A stretch of DNA of 64,000 nt from Sinorhizobium sp. 6-70 (GTDB taxonomy: Bacteria > Pseudomonadota > Alphaproteobacteria > Rhizobiales > Rhizobiaceae): assembly GCF_030124375.1 (NCBI RefSeq), contig NZ_JASKLS010000005.1, forward strand, positions 62,001 to 126,000, read 5' to 3'. Positions 17,475 through 26,412 of this stretch are shown piece by piece (the first letter of the stretch is position 1; each line of letters begins with the position of its first letter). The position numbers were made by a program, and so were the translations under genes. Below the pieces are notes generated by a model. The model searched no databases. It was not told the DNA's origin and saw nothing but the letters and a program-made list of their open reading frames with translations.

Positions 17475-17489
17475 TTAATATCGGATTAA
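17475..17489 (-). promoter_or_regulatory. CtrA box (TTAA-N7-TTAA) upstream of OMP gene
   Basis: Minus strand TTAA-TCCGATA-TTAAC is a full match to the CtrA consensus. The near edge is 86 bases before the ATG at 17389, almost the same position as the box before the neighbouring outer-membrane gene. Confidence 0.6.
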
Positions 17490-17560
17490 GCATAGAAATT
17501 TACTGTGTTTTTTAACGATTGCTGATGTTCCTCGACAATCAACAAGTGCGTTGCCGCAAT

Positions 17561-17588
17561 AAAAAAGCCGGCAATCGATGCCGGCCTT
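17561..17588 (-). terminator. Terminator downstream of glmM
   Basis: GCCGGC-N7-GCCGGC extended by AAG/CTT on the flanks, followed on the minus strand by TTTTTTATTG. It lies about 120 bases past the glmM stop, beyond a repeat. Confidence 0.8.
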
Positions 17589-17608
17589 CCAAGCTGTTCA
17601 GCGTTGCT

Positions 17609-17706
17609 GATCATTCATTGTTCGTTGAAACAGTGAATGCTGCAATCCTTTGAAACTACCTAATTCCGGACGGAAACGTTGCGGACTTGTCCTGGAGTTG
17701 CTTTAA
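17609..17706 (-). repeat. AGAGC-type structured repeat, degenerate full copy
   Basis: On the minus strand it follows the two-part element at 41104-41205: AAAGCAACTCCAGGACAAG, core with GTTTCCGTCCGGAATT, TAGTTTCAAAGG, then a decayed second palindrome (TTCACTGTTTCAACGAACAATGAATGAT). It begins 2 bases after the glmM stop codon. Confidence 0.6.
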
Positions 17707-17708
17707 GG

Positions 17709-19061
17709 TCAAGCCGCGCTGCGGACGTTGCCGATCACATTGACGAGTTCGTCGACAATGCGCTCGACCTGGCCGCGGTCGTCACCTTCCGCCATGACAC
17801 GGATCAGCGGTTCTGTTCCGGACGGGCGGATCAGCAGGCGGCCATTCTTTGCAAGGCCCGCTTCGGCGTCGGCGATGGCCTGCTGCACGGACGGATGCTC
17901 GAGCGGCTTACCCGCCGACACGCGAACGTTCTTCAGAATCTGCGGCACGGGCTCGAAAAGGTGGCACACTTCGCTGACCGACTTGCCCTGCCGCTTGACC
18001 ACGGCGAGGATCTGCAGCGCCGCCACCAGGCCGTCGCCGGTCGTCCCGAAATCGGAGAGCACGATGTGGCCGGACTGTTCGCCGCCGACGTTCAGGCCGT
18101 CCTGGCGCATCTGCTCGACGACATAGCGGTCGCCGACCTTGGTGCGGTGCAGTCCGATGCCCCTGCCCTTCAGGTAACGCTCGAGGCCGAGGTTCGACAT
18201 CACTGTCGCGGCTATGGCACCCCCCTTCAGCATTCCGTCCGTAGCCCAGCTGTCGGCGATCACAGCCATGAGCTGGTCGCCATCGACGACGGTTCCGTTT
18301 TCATCGATGATCAGCACCCGGTCCGCATCGCCGTCGAGTGCGATGCCGATATCGGCCCTGACTTCGTGAACCTTTTTCGACAGGGCGGCCGGATGCGTCG
18401 AGCCGCATTCGAGATTGATGTTGACGCCGTTCGGCTCCGTCCCGATCGTCACCACTTCGGCGCCAAGCTCCCAGAGCGCGGACGGGGCAACCTTGTAGGC
18501 AGCACCGTTGGCGCAGTCGATGGCGATCCTGAGACCCTTCAGCGTGACGTCGCGTGGCAACGTCCGCTTCGCCTGTTCGATATACCGGTAGATGTCGCCA
18601 TCGACGCGCTTGGCCCGGCCGATATCCTCAGGCTTGGCAAGCTGGCCGGACATATCCTGGTCGATGAGCTCCTCGATCTTTTCCTCGATGTCGTCGGAAA
18701 GCTTGTAGCCATCGGGTCCGAAGAGCTTGATGCCGTTGTCGCGGAACGGATTGTGCGAGGCCGAGATCATCACGCCGATATCGGCGCGCAGCGAACGCGT
18801 CAGCATGGCGACGCCCGGTGTCGGGATCGGTCCGAGCAGGAAGACGTCGAGTCCGGCGGCCGTGAAGCCGGCGACCATCGCGTTTTCGAGCATATAACCG
18901 GAAAGGCGCGTGTCCTTGCCGATCACGACGCGGTGGCGGTGCGCTCCATTACGGAAGATCGTTCCGACGGCGATGCCGACACGCATGGCGAGGTCTGGCG
19001 TCATCGGGAAAATGTTGGACTGGCCGCGAATGCCGTCAGTGCCGAAATATTTGCGCTTCAT
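17709..19061 (-). CDS. glmM: Phosphoglucosamine mutase
   Basis: GlmM converts glucosamine-6-phosphate to glucosamine-1-phosphate for UDP-GlcNAc, hence peptidoglycan and lipopolysaccharide. The 450-residue protein has the phosphoserine loop [14 protein letters not shown] (Ser at about 102), metal-binding [11 protein letters not shown] (about 240) and C-terminal phosphate-binding [16 protein letters not shown] (about 408). The start at 19061 gives [13 protein letters not shown], the usual N-terminus. It is downstream of ftsH as in many bacteria, but 438 bases with a terminator and a repeat separate them, so it is likely transcribed separately. Confidence 0.97.
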   Translation of the reverse strand: MKRKYFGTDGIRGQSNIFPMTPDLAMRVGIAVGTIFRNGAHRHRVVIGKDTRLSGYMLENAMVAGFTAAGLDVFLLGPIPTPGVAMLTRSLRADIGVMISASHNPFRDNGIKLFGPDGYKLSDDIEEKIEELIDQDMSGQLAKPEDIGRAKRVDGDIYRYIEQAKRTLPRDVTLKGLRIAIDCANGAAYKVAPSALWELGAEVVTIGTEPNGVNINLECGSTHPAALSKKVHEVRADIGIALDGDADRVLIIDENGTVVDGDQLMAVIADSWATDGMLKGGAIAATVMSNLGLERYLKGRGIGLHRTKVGDRYVVEQMRQDGLNVGGEQSGHIVLSDFGTTGDGLVAALQILAVVKRQGKSVSEVCHLFEPVPQILKNVRVSAGKPLEHPSVQQAIADAEAGLAKNGRLLIRPSGTEPLIRVMAEGDDRGQVERIVDELVNVIGNVRSAA

Positions 19062-19170
19062 AAGAACTCCATGGTCCTGCTTCGGCAGGATCGTCTTTAC
19101 CGGCCGCGTCTGTCTGCGTGTTCCGCGATTGGATTTCATATCGCCGGACCTCGTATCCAAGTTTGACGCC

Positions 19171-19273
19171 CCACAGCGCCGCGCGTCCAATGGGATGCGC
19201 TAAGGTCGCTGTAGCACTTTGGAACTGCTGCATGATTTTGTCCTCAAATCGATTCCGATTTGAGGAATCATGC
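19171..19273 (-). repeat. RIME-like repeat, copy 2 (reverse)
   Basis: The plus strand reads CACAGCGCCGCGCGTC...GGTCGCTGTAG, CACTTTGGAACTGCTG, then a CATGATT...AATCATG palindrome: the reverse complement of the copy at 6646-6749, with one damaged inner arm (ATGCGCTAAGG). Confidence 0.75.
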
Positions 19274-19444
19274 CAGTAGCGGCCCCTCATTTCTGCCGCC
19301 TGCTCGCGTCCACCGCAGAGGTCAGGCAGGGTTGAATCATCTTTGGCATAAAACCGCAGCAAACGGCAGCAATCCTATCATCAGAAATCATTACATCGCG
19401 TTACCAACTGCGCAAAAGATCCTCCGGGCAAACATACCCAACAA

Positions 19445-19476
19445 AAAGCCGCCGCTCCTTCCGGCGCGGCGGCTTT
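19445..19476 (-). terminator. Terminator downstream of ftsH
   Basis: AAGCCGCCGC...GCGGCGGCTT, a 10-base perfect stem, followed on the minus strand by TTTTGTTGG, about 25 bases past the ftsH stop. Confidence 0.85.
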
Positions 19477-19499
19477 CCGATTCATTTTTCCGACGAACC

Positions 19500-21437
19500 C
19501 TATTGCGGTTGCGGTTCGAAGCCGCCTTCCGGCTCCTCGCCCTTGGCACCGGCTTCCTTCTTCGTGCCGGCGGAGGGGACGGCCGAACCGCGATGCGGCG
19601 GCGTATCGTCTCCGAGGTCGCGTGCAGGCTTCTCGCCGCGGATCAGCGACTTGATTTCGTCACCCGTCAGAGTCTCGTATTCCAGCAGGCCTTCCGCGAG
19701 CGCCACGAATTCGTGGTTCTTTTCCGTCAGTATGTGACGCGCCGTTCCGTAAGCGTCGTCGATCAGGCGGCGGATCTCGTTGTCGATCTTCTGCGCGGTC
19801 GCTTCCGATACGTTCTTCTGCTGCGCCACGGAGTGACCGAGGAAGACTTCCTGCTGGTTCTCGCCATAGGCGACCTGTCCGAGCTGATCGGAGAAGCCCC
19901 ATTGCGTCACCATCGCACGCGCAAGCTTCGTCGCCTGCTCGATGTCGGAGGACGCGCCGGAGGTGATGTTCTCCTTGCCGAAGGTGATTTCCTCGGCGAC
20001 GCGGCCACCCATCATGATCGCGAGACGCGAGATCATCCACTTGTAGCTCATGGAGTAGCGGTCGCCCTCGGGCAACTGCATCACCATGCCGAGTGCACGG
20101 CCGCGCGGAATGATCGTCGCCTTGTGCAGCGGATCGGCGGATGGGACGTTGAGCGCAACGATGGCATGGCCGGCTTCGTGATAGGCGGTCAGCTTCTTCT
20201 CGGCCTCGGTCATGGCGGAGGAGCGACGCTCCGCACCCATCATGATCTTGTCCTTGGCGTCCTCGAACTCCTGCATGGTGACAAGGCGCTTGTTGCGCCG
20301 CGCCGCCATCAGCGCAGCCTCGTTGACGAGGTTCATGAGGTCCGCGCCGGAGAAGCCCGGCGTACCGCGTGCCAAGACCTTGAGGTCGACATTGGGTGCC
20401 AGCGGCACATTGCGGACATGCACCTTGAGGATTCGCTCGCGACCGTTGATGTCCGGGTTCGGCACGACGACCTGTCGGTCGAAGCGGCCCGGACGCAACA
20501 GCGCCGGATCGAGCACGTCGGGACGGTTGGTCGCGGCGATCAGGATGATCCCCTCATTGGCTTCGAAGCCGTCCATCTCGACGAGCAGCTGGTTCAGCGT
20601 CTGCTCGCGTTCGTCGTTGCCGCCGCCAAGGCCGGCACCGCGATGACGGCCGACGGCATCGATTTCGTCGATGAAGATGATGCAGGGGGCGTTCTTCTTC
20701 GCTTGCTCGAACATGTCGCGGACACGCGACGCACCGACACCGACGAACATCTCGACGAAGTCCGAGCCGGAGATCGTGAAAAAGGGCACGTTCGCTTCGC
20801 CTGCGACCGAGCGGGCAAGCAGCGTCTTACCGGTGCCGGGGGGGCCGACCAGCAACACGCCGCGCGGGATGCGTCCGCCGAGGCGCTGGAACTTCTGCGG
20901 ATCGCGCAGGAATTCGACGATTTCCTCGAGGTCTTGTTTAGCCTCGTCGACGCCGGCGACATCGTCAAATGTGACGCGGCCATGCGCTTCGGTCAGGAGC
21001 TTGGCCTTGGACTTGCCAAAGCCCATGGCCCCGCGGGAGCCGCCTTGCATCTGCCGCATGAAGAACAGCCAGACGCCAAGGATCAGCAGCATCGGCAGCA
21101 GCGTGCCGATATAGCTCAGGAAGCCCGACGATCCGTCCGTTTCCGGGCGCACGGTGACGGTGACGTCCTTGGCTTCGAGCCGTTCGGTCAAAGCGGTATC
21201 GACGGAGGGTGCATAGGTCTGGAAGGTGGCGCCGCTTTCGGTATAGCTGCCGATCACCTTCGAGCCGGTGATCACGACTTCCTTGACACGGCTGGCATCG
21301 ACGTCCTTCAGAAACTGCGAGAATGGAATTTCGCGTGAACCGGCGCGCTCCGTCGGCTGCTGGAACATGCTGAACAGCGCAATCAGGAGAAGCGCTATGA
21401 TTGCCCAGAGGGCAAAATTACGAAAATTAGGGTTCAT
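19500..21437 (-). CDS. ftsH: ATP-dependent zinc metalloprotease FtsH
   Basis: FtsH is a membrane-bound hexameric AAA+ protease that degrades unassembled membrane proteins and regulators such as LpxC and sigma-32. The protein is 645 residues. It has two N-terminal transmembrane helices (about 7-25 and 103-122) around a periplasmic loop, an AAA module with Walker [12 protein letters not shown] (about 195) and Walker [13 protein letters not shown], and the zinc-protease motif HEAGHA (about 419). The start at 21437 gives [11 protein letters not shown], the expected form. A Pro/Gln-rich tail ends it. Located between tilS and glmM as in many alphaproteobacteria. Confidence 0.97.
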   Translation of the reverse strand: MNPNFRNFALWAIIALLLIALFSMFQQPTERAGSREIPFSQFLKDVDASRVKEVVITGSKVIGSYTESGATFQTYAPSVDTALTERLEAKDVTVTVRPETDGSSGFLSYIGTLLPMLLILGVWLFFMRQMQGGSRGAMGFGKSKAKLLTEAHGRVTFDDVAGVDEAKQDLEEIVEFLRDPQKFQRLGGRIPRGVLLVGPPGTGKTLLARSVAGEANVPFFTISGSDFVEMFVGVGASRVRDMFEQAKKNAPCIIFIDEIDAVGRHRGAGLGGGNDEREQTLNQLLVEMDGFEANEGIILIAATNRPDVLDPALLRPGRFDRQVVVPNPDINGRERILKVHVRNVPLAPNVDLKVLARGTPGFSGADLMNLVNEAALMAARRNKRLVTMQEFEDAKDKIMMGAERRSSAMTEAEKKLTAYHEAGHAIVALNVPSADPLHKATIIPRGRALGMVMQLPEGDRYSMSYKWMISRLAIMMGGRVAEEITFGKENITSGASSDIEQATKLARAMVTQWGFSDQLGQVAYGENQQEVFLGHSVAQQKNVSEATAQKIDNEIRRLIDDAYGTARHILTEKNHEFVALAEGLLEYETLTGDEIKSLIRGEKPARDLGDDTPPHRGSAVPSAGTKKEAGAKGEEPEGGFEPQPQ

Positions 21438-21494
21438 CGAACTCCCCGGAACCTGTCGCAGCCCGGACATTTCGCCGAGCCGCAGTCTTGTTCC

Positions 21495-22874
21495 CTAACA
21501 TAAGGTTCTGGCGTCGCCTTGCCAAGGCAAACCGCCGGCTCCCTCTCCATTTCTGTCAAAAACGTCGTGCACCGGCGGAGCGGGGTATCGTTCGCGCCCG
21601 AACAGCATCGCGACCGCATCCGCCATAGTCCGGTCGAAACCAGGCAAAAAGGTGTCGTAAAGGGCGATGCGGCATTCGACTTTCGCCCGGATCGAGCCGG
21701 CTATATCGGCACGCGCCGGGCCGATGTGTGGCGCGGCCCGGGCAGCCCGTTTGGCGACGCCCGGGGGCAGACCTGCGTCAATAAGCCTTTGATCCCATTG
21801 ACTATCTTTCTGCGAGGCAGTCACGACCACCGGATCCTGTCCGCCATTCGTTACATTGAAGCGCCCGTCCCACACGCTCGTCTCGCCGGGATCGATGACA
21901 AGCGCGGACAGGCTGCGCGCCTCACGGTAGAGGTAGAGACCGTTTGGACGTCTGTCATAGACGACGCCTCCCGCCGTCATTCGTCCCGGCCTGCCCGGTT
22001 GCAGAAAGCCGGATATGCGCTCGATCGTCGCATGCCCCGGCAAATGATTGCGGCCGCCGAGGACTGCGGCGGCGGACAGAAGCGCGCGGCGCCAATCGGC
22101 GTCGCTCATGTTTCCCGCCTGCGCCGCGGCAATCTCGGCAACGACGGTCTCGTGCACGCGCACATGGGTCTCGATCATGGCAGCTGCACGCGCCGATGAC
22201 GCGGCCCTTTGGGCAGCGCTCCACGGGGCTGCGGGCGCTTCTTGCGAGCCTGCGAGCTCGGAACGCATGCGAACACGCTCGAACAGGGGATTGGCGTTGC
22301 TCGGATCATCGAACCATTCGACGCCCCGCGCGGTCAGGAATGCCCGTATGTCGGCACGGCTCAAGCCAAGGAATGGTCGCAAAACCCAGATGCGACGCGC
22401 GTAAAGCATGGCGCTCGCCATGCCGGCGCTGCCCGGTCCCTCCCCTTCGCCGCGCGCAGTGCGCATCGCGATCGTCTCGCGCTGGTCATCTCGCGTATGC
22501 CCGGTGGCAATGCAGTCCGCGCCGAGCGCGGCCGCGGCATCGGCCAGGAGCTCATAGCGTTTCTGGCGCGCAGCGGCCTGGATGCCGGTTCGTGGCTTGT
22601 CGCCTTCCCAGCGGCTGACAAGGTGGGGAATACCTAGTTCGCCACAGAACGCCGCCACGGCTGCCGCTTCATCGGCGGATTCCGGTCTCAAGGCGTGATC
22701 GATCGTGCAGGCGGCGAGCGAAAAGCCTTCGCGATCCCCTTTTCCGATCGCGGAGTGGAGAGCAAGGAGAAGCCCCTTGGAGTCGCTGCCTCCGGAGACG
22801 GCCGCGAGAATCCGGCAAGGTTTGGCGAAGGAACGCAGGAATTGTCTGGCCGTGGCAATGACGGCGTCGGGCAC
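21495..22874 (-). CDS. tilS: tRNA(Ile)-lysidine synthase
   Basis: TilS attaches lysine to C34 of tRNA-Ile(CAU) using ATP, letting it read AUA codons. The ATP-binding motif ILAAVSGGSDSKGLLLAL is near the N-terminus, with the SGGSDS P-loop, and the following N-type PP-loop domain carries CTIDHALRPESADEA and ATGHTRDDQRET. The C-terminal half is divergent, as usual. Start choice: a GTG at 22874 has GAGG eight bases upstream, overlapping the cpoB stop codon, and gives 459 residues; a TTG at 22895 would overlap cpoB by 11 bases. Either way, translation is probably coupled to cpoB. Confidence 0.9.
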   Translation of the reverse strand: MPDAVIATARQFLRSFAKPCRILAAVSGGSDSKGLLLALHSAIGKGDREGFSLAACTIDHALRPESADEAAAVAAFCGELGIPHLVSRWEGDKPRTGIQAAARQKRYELLADAAAALGADCIATGHTRDDQRETIAMRTARGEGEGPGSAGMASAMLYARRIWVLRPFLGLSRADIRAFLTARGVEWFDDPSNANPLFERVRMRSELAGSQEAPAAPWSAAQRAASSARAAAMIETHVRVHETVVAEIAAAQAGNMSDADWRRALLSAAAVLGGRNHLPGHATIERISGFLQPGRPGRMTAGGVVYDRRPNGLYLYREARSLSALVIDPGETSVWDGRFNVTNGGQDPVVVTASQKDSQWDQRLIDAGLPPGVAKRAARAAPHIGPARADIAGSIRAKVECRIALYDTFLPGFDRTMADAVAMLFGRERYPAPPVHDVFDRNGEGAGGLPWQGDARTLC

Positions 22875-22884
22875 GCGGCGCGCC

Positions 22885-23922
22885 TCAGCAGCCAAAGCGG
22901 CTCTGCTCGCTCGACACCTTTGCCTTCACGGCGGGCGAAGCCTTGGGGTAGCGCTTATTCACCTCGCGCAGCGTGGCGCAGGCAGTTTCCTTGTTGTCGA
23001 GGGCGCCGAGCGACATGCCGAGCTTCAGCAGCATCTCGGGCGCCTTGGGCGATTTGCCGTGAGCCTGATGCGCGTTCAGGAAAGTCTTCGCTGCGTCACT
23101 GTACTTGCCTTGCGAGTATTGCGCCTCGCCCATCCAGAAGCTGGCGTCGGCCGCCTTGTCGCCATTGGGAAAGACGTCGAGATAGTCGCGGAACTCCTGT
23201 TCCGCCGTGGCATAGTCGCCGGAAAGCACGTGCCCGTAGGCGGACTGGTAGAGATCGCCCGGATTGTCGAGAGAAGCGGTTTGCTGCTCAGTGCCCGGAT
23301 TGGCGTTGATACCCGCATCGCCGCCGGCGGAGTTGGCCGTCCCGGTGTCGACACCGGGCAGCGTGGCGTTGGCGCCAGGCTGGGCGCCGGTGGTGGTCGA
23401 TACCGGATTGCCGCTCTCGTCGAAAATGATCTGCCCCAACGTCGTCGGCGGCGCGGCACCCGTCGAGCCGGGATTGGCGCCTGTTGCCGCCATGTCGTTG
23501 CCGCCGGCAGAAGGTGCCGTCGGGGGCTGGCTATCCGTCACCCCGGGGGTGACGGACGCCTGATCACTAGATTTCGGCGTTTCAAGTGCGCCGCTCTTCT
23601 TTGAAGAGGACTTGCCGTTTTCGAGATCCTGGAAGCGGAACTCGTTGTCCTCCTGGAACTTCCGGATCTGTTCCTGCATCTGCAGCAACTGGAAGCTCAT
23701 TTCCTCGATACGCCCGTTGAGCGAGCGGATCTCTTCCTCGAGTTGACCGATCCGTCCGAGGTCGGCCGACTGCACCTTCACCACCGGCAAGCTCTGTTTG
23801 CTGGCGGCATCGGCATGGGTCGAGCGGGCGAAGAGCCCGGAAAGTGGCATGGCATTTGCCGCTGGTCCGAGACCCGAGAGGGCCACAAGACCAATCAGTC
23901 CTGCCACGACAAATTTCTTCAT
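22885..23922 (-). CDS. cpoB: Tol-Pal accessory protein CpoB (YbgF)
   Basis: CpoB is a periplasmic protein that coordinates Tol-Pal with peptidoglycan synthesis during division. The 345-residue protein has a signal peptide (about 1-25), an N-terminal coiled coil (about 50-90, RIGQLEEEIRSLNGRIEEMSF) that trimerises in E. coli, a long low-complexity Pro/Gly/Ala linker (about 110-215), and a C-terminal TPR domain (about 225-340) with repeated A-x-x-x-F and Y-P-x-x-x-x-A patterns. It follows pal after 202 bases with a terminator between, and is followed directly by tilS. Confidence 0.93.
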   Translation of the reverse strand: MKKFVVAGLIGLVALSGLGPAANAMPLSGLFARSTHADAASKQSLPVVKVQSADLGRIGQLEEEIRSLNGRIEEMSFQLLQMQEQIRKFQEDNEFRFQDLENGKSSSKKSGALETPKSSDQASVTPGVTDSQPPTAPSAGGNDMAATGANPGSTGAAPPTTLGQIIFDESGNPVSTTTGAQPGANATLPGVDTGTANSAGGDAGINANPGTEQQTASLDNPGDLYQSAYGHVLSGDYATAEQEFRDYLDVFPNGDKAADASFWMGEAQYSQGKYSDAAKTFLNAHQAHGKSPKAPEMLLKLGMSLGALDNKETACATLREVNKRYPKASPAVKAKVSSEQSRFGC

Positions 23923-24068
23923 TTCATTTGTCCTGTTCGAATACCGATTACTCCCACCCTGCGATCACGGTCCGCGATACTCGATACTGTCGCCGATTCT
24001 AAAGGTGAGTGCCGCACAGTTTTCCAATCGCTGTGAAAAAGCAACGGAGTTCGGCTAAAGTGTGGTAA

Positions 24069-24099
24069 AAAGAAAAGGCGGCCCGTGGCCGCCCCTTCA
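24069..24099 (-). terminator. Terminator downstream of pal
   Basis: AAGGCGGCC-cgt-GGCCGCCCCTT on the plus strand; read on the minus strand it is followed by TTTTCTTTTTACC. It lies about 28 bases past the pal stop and would partly separate pal from cpoB. Confidence 0.75.
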
Positions 24100-24124
24100 A
24101 ACTTCCACTTCAGTGGCCGGAGCG

Positions 24125-24655
24125 TCACATGCCAGCGCCGCCGAGAACGGTAACGGCGCGGCGGTTCTGCGACCAGCAGGAGATGTCGTCGCAGACGGCA
24201 ACCGGCTTTTCCTTGCCGTAGGAAATCGTGCGCATGCGGTTCGCGGGAACGCCCTGGCTGGCGAGAAAGTCGCGGGTGGCGGCGGCACGGCGGGCGCCGA
24301 GCGCCAGGTTGTACTCGCGGGTACCGCGCTCGTCGGCGTGGCCTTCGATGGTGATCGCGTAGTTCGGGTATTTCGCCAGCCACTGAGCCTGGCGGGCAAG
24401 CGTCGCCTGGGCATCGGCGCGGATGGAGCTGGAGTCCGTATCGAAGAAGATGCGGTCGCCGACGTTGACGGTGAAGTCCTGCTGGGAGCCCGGCGTTGCA
24501 GCGCCTGCGCCAAGACCGAGGCCGGCGGCATCGTTCGGCAGGTTCTTTTTCGAAGCGCAGCCGGCAAGAGCGAGCGTCATGACCAGAGCGATCATGACAG
24601 GATTGCGGGCGATGGTCTGCATGCGGCTCGCGGCCGGGGTGTCAATTCGGCTCAT
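24125..24655 (-). CDS. pal: Peptidoglycan-associated lipoprotein Pal
   Basis: Pal anchors the outer membrane to peptidoglycan and binds TolB. The 176-residue protein has a lipoprotein signal with lipobox LALAGCASKK (lipidated Cys at about 33) and a C-terminal OmpA-like domain (about 65-170). In the latter, the segments TIEGHADERGTREYNLALG and RRAAATRDFL contain the residues that hold meso-diaminopimelate. Note a long N-terminal extension for a lipoprotein signal (about 32 residues), beginning MSRIDTPAASRMQTIARNP; translation may start at the internal ATG MQTIARNP instead, giving a conventional signal. Confidence 0.95.
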   Translation of the reverse strand: MSRIDTPAASRMQTIARNPVMIALVMTLALAGCASKKNLPNDAAGLGLGAGAATPGSQQDFTVNVGDRIFFDTDSSSIRADAQATLARQAQWLAKYPNYAITIEGHADERGTREYNLALGARRAAATRDFLASQGVPANRMRTISYGKEKPVAVCDDISCWSQNRRAVTVLGGAGM

Positions 24656-24902
24656 GGGCCGGGTCTCCTTGGAAGTGTCTGATTCACGGTTGCCAGACTG
24701 TAACCGGAAGCGGTTAATTGCTTTTCAACTGATATGGTTAACAAATCGATAATTTGCGTGGGGCGCCTGCTAGACCAGCACTTTGCGGCGAGAAAGCGGC
24801 ACATCGGCCACATTTGCCACCACTTCTGTGGACACCCGATCACGATGATCTTGGATCGATCGCAAATGTGATCGATTCCGGTCCACGCTGTCCGGAGATG
24901 CA

Positions 24903-24944
24903 CAAAAACAAAGAAGCGCGCCGCATGATCGCGGCGCGCTTCAG
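24903..24944 (-). terminator. Terminator downstream of tolB
   Basis: A perfect 12-base stem GAAGCGCGCCGC...GCGGCGCGCTTC with a 6-base loop, followed on the minus strand by TTTGTTTTTGTG. Confidence 0.85.
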
Positions 24945-24952
24945 CAAATGGA

Positions 24953-25002
24953 GACGCGGGATGCGGGCGGAGAACCGCTCGCACTTCTCCTCGTGCGCTC
25001 TA
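24953..25002 (-). repeat. AGAGC-type repeat, GC-armed copy
   Basis: Minus strand TAGAGCGCACGAGGAGAAG, core GTGCGAGCGGTTCTCCG, then CCCGCATCCCGCG. It shares the core and outer layout of the copies at 52720-52766 and 26357-26404, but the arms differ. A TAG of this element, in its tandem duplicate at 25009-25029, is the tolB stop codon. Confidence 0.55.
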
Positions 25003-25029
25003 TTCCATTCCTCGTGCGCTCTATTCCAT
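24988..25029. repeat. Tandem 21-base duplication across the tolB stop
   Basis: Positions 24988-25008 and 25009-25029 are identical 21-base units. Each contains ATG GAA TAG AGC on the minus strand, so the last codons and stop of tolB are present twice. Confidence 0.85.
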
Positions 25030-26331
25030 CAGGGGGGACCAGGCGGGGTCGGATGCAAAGCCTTGTGTCTGGACCGGCTGCTCGTTGTAACCCGTGAGGT
25101 CGATCGAATAGAGCTGCGGACCGCCGGCACCGGCGTTCTGACGGAAGAACATCAGCACGCGGCCGTTCGGTGCCCAGGTCGGGCCCTCGTTGTGGAAGCC
25201 GGTTGTGAGGATGCGCTCGCCCGAGCCGTCCGGCTTCATGACGCCGATCGAGAACTTGCCGCCCGATTGTTTGGTGAAGGCGATAAGGTCACCGCGCGGA
25301 GACCAGACGGGCGTCGAATAGGAACCGTCACCGAAGGAGATGCGCGTCTGGCCCGAACCGTCGGCGCCCATCACGTACAGCTGCTGCTTGCCGCCGCGGT
25401 CGCTTTCGAAAACGATCCTGCTGCCGTCGGGCGAATAGGACGGCGACGTGTCGATCGCTGCGGTGTTGGTCAGCCGCGTCGTGGTGCGCGAGCGCAGGTC
25501 CATCGTATAGATATTCGCATTGCCTTCCTGCTGCAGGCTCATGATCACCCGCTGGCCATCCGGCGAGAACCGCGGCGCGAAGGTCATGCCCGGGAAGTTG
25601 CCAACCACCTCGCGCTGCCCGGTTTCGAGCTGCAGCAGGTAAACCCGCGGCTGCTGGTTTTCGAACGACATGTAGGTGATTTCCTGACGGTTCGGCGAGA
25701 AGCGCGGCGTCAGCACGATGTCGTTTGAGTTGGTGAGTGCGCGGGCGTTGGCGCCATCCTGATCCATGATCGCGAGCTGGCGTTTGCGCGCCGTCTTCGG
25801 ACCGCTTTCGGCGACATAGACGATGCGGGTGTCGAAATAGCCCTTTTCGCCGGTGATCCGCTCATAGATCGCATCGGCGATGATGTGGGCGACGCGGCGC
25901 CAGTTTTCCGGCTGCGTGTAGAATTGCTGACCCAGCATCTGCTGGCCGGCAAAGGTGTCCCAAAGGCGGAATTCCGCCTTCAGCCTGCCGTCGCCCTCCT
26001 GGGTTACCCGGCCGGTGACGAGCGCCTGCGCGTTGATGACCTTCCAGTCCTCGAAGCGGGGGGCGGCATCCGGATTGGAAATCTTCTCGATGAAGGCGCC
26101 CTTGTCGATCGGCGCGAAAAGCCCGGAGCGCTTGAGGTCCGCGGCAACCACGTCAGAGATCTTCTGGCCGAGCTCGCCCTGCAGAAAATCGGTGATCGCC
26201 ACCGGCAGCGGCTCGACGTTGCCCTTGTTGATGTTGAGCTCGACGAGTGCGTTTGCCGGCGAAGCAATGAGCCCACAGCCTGCGAACATCACCATCAGAA
26301 GGCGGAAAAAATTGCGTCTCAGCATTTCCAT
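25021..26331 (-). CDS. tolB: Tol-Pal system protein TolB
   Basis: TolB is a periplasmic beta-propeller that binds Pal and TolA. The 436-residue protein has a signal peptide (about 1-27, ending [12 protein letters not shown]), an N-terminal alpha/beta domain (about 30-165), and a C-terminal six-blade propeller with repeated [12 protein letters not shown] and W-S-P-R-G-D-L motifs. The start at 26331 (MEMLRRNF) or the ATG two codons later are both possible. The C-terminus (WSPLME) ends within a duplicated repeat segment. It follows tolA after 81 bases. Confidence 0.95.
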   Translation of the reverse strand: MEMLRRNFFRLLMVMFAGCGLIASPANALVELNINKGNVEPLPVAITDFLQGELGQKISDVVAADLKRSGLFAPIDKGAFIEKISNPDAAPRFEDWKVINAQALVTGRVTQEGDGRLKAEFRLWDTFAGQQMLGQQFYTQPENWRRVAHIIADAIYERITGEKGYFDTRIVYVAESGPKTARKRQLAIMDQDGANARALTNSNDIVLTPRFSPNRQEITYMSFENQQPRVYLLQLETGQREVVGNFPGMTFAPRFSPDGQRVIMSLQQEGNANIYTMDLRSRTTTRLTNTAAIDTSPSYSPDGSRIVFESDRGGKQQLYVMGADGSGQTRISFGDGSYSTPVWSPRGDLIAFTKQSGGKFSIGVMKPDGSGERILTTGFHNEGPTWAPNGRVLMFFRQNAGAGGPQLYSIDLTGYNEQPVQTQGFASDPAWSPLME

Positions 26332-26356
26332 AAAGCCTTTCAGCCTCTCATTTTCT

Positions 26357-26404
26357 GGGCGGGATGAGAAAAAGTGCGCGCGATTTTCCGCCCGCATCCC
26401 GCCC
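26357..26404 (+). repeat. AGAGC-type repeat, GC-armed copy upstream of tolB
   Basis: Arms GGGCGGGATG and CATCCCGCCC are perfectly complementary around the conserved core AGTGCGCGCGATTTTCCG. It fills most of the tolA-tolB gap, so each end of tolB carries one copy. Confidence 0.6.
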
Positions 26405-26412
26405 CAACCTGT

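Larger units (their letters stand above)
17390..17708. other. Intergenic region between OMP gene and glmM
   Basis: 319 bases with no gene. It holds the promoter side of the outer-membrane gene (CtrA-type box at 17475-17489, AT-rich to 17520), the glmM terminator (17561-17588) and a degenerate AGAGC-type repeat (17609-17706). Confidence 0.6.
19062..19499. other. Intergenic region ftsH-glmM
   Basis: 438 bases without a supported gene. It holds the ftsH terminator (19445-19476), a reverse-oriented RIME-like repeat (19171-19273) and presumably the glmM promoter near 19080-19160. Short open frames here lack ribosome-binding sites and family features. Confidence 0.5.
24656..25020. other. Intergenic region tolB-pal
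   Basis: 365 bases. It contains the tolB terminator (24903-24944), a reverse AGAGC-type repeat (24953-25002), a tandem 21-base duplication that reaches into tolB, and the pal promoter side, where AT-rich sequence at 24717-24760 includes TTAA-N7-ATAA (24738-24752), a weak CtrA-like half match. No gene is seen. Confidence 0.5.

Noticed and set aside
19260-21338. 692-codon plus-strand frame opposite ftsH
   Set aside because: FtsH is unambiguous on the minus strand; the antisense product is His/Arg/Asp-rich and unlike any known protein.
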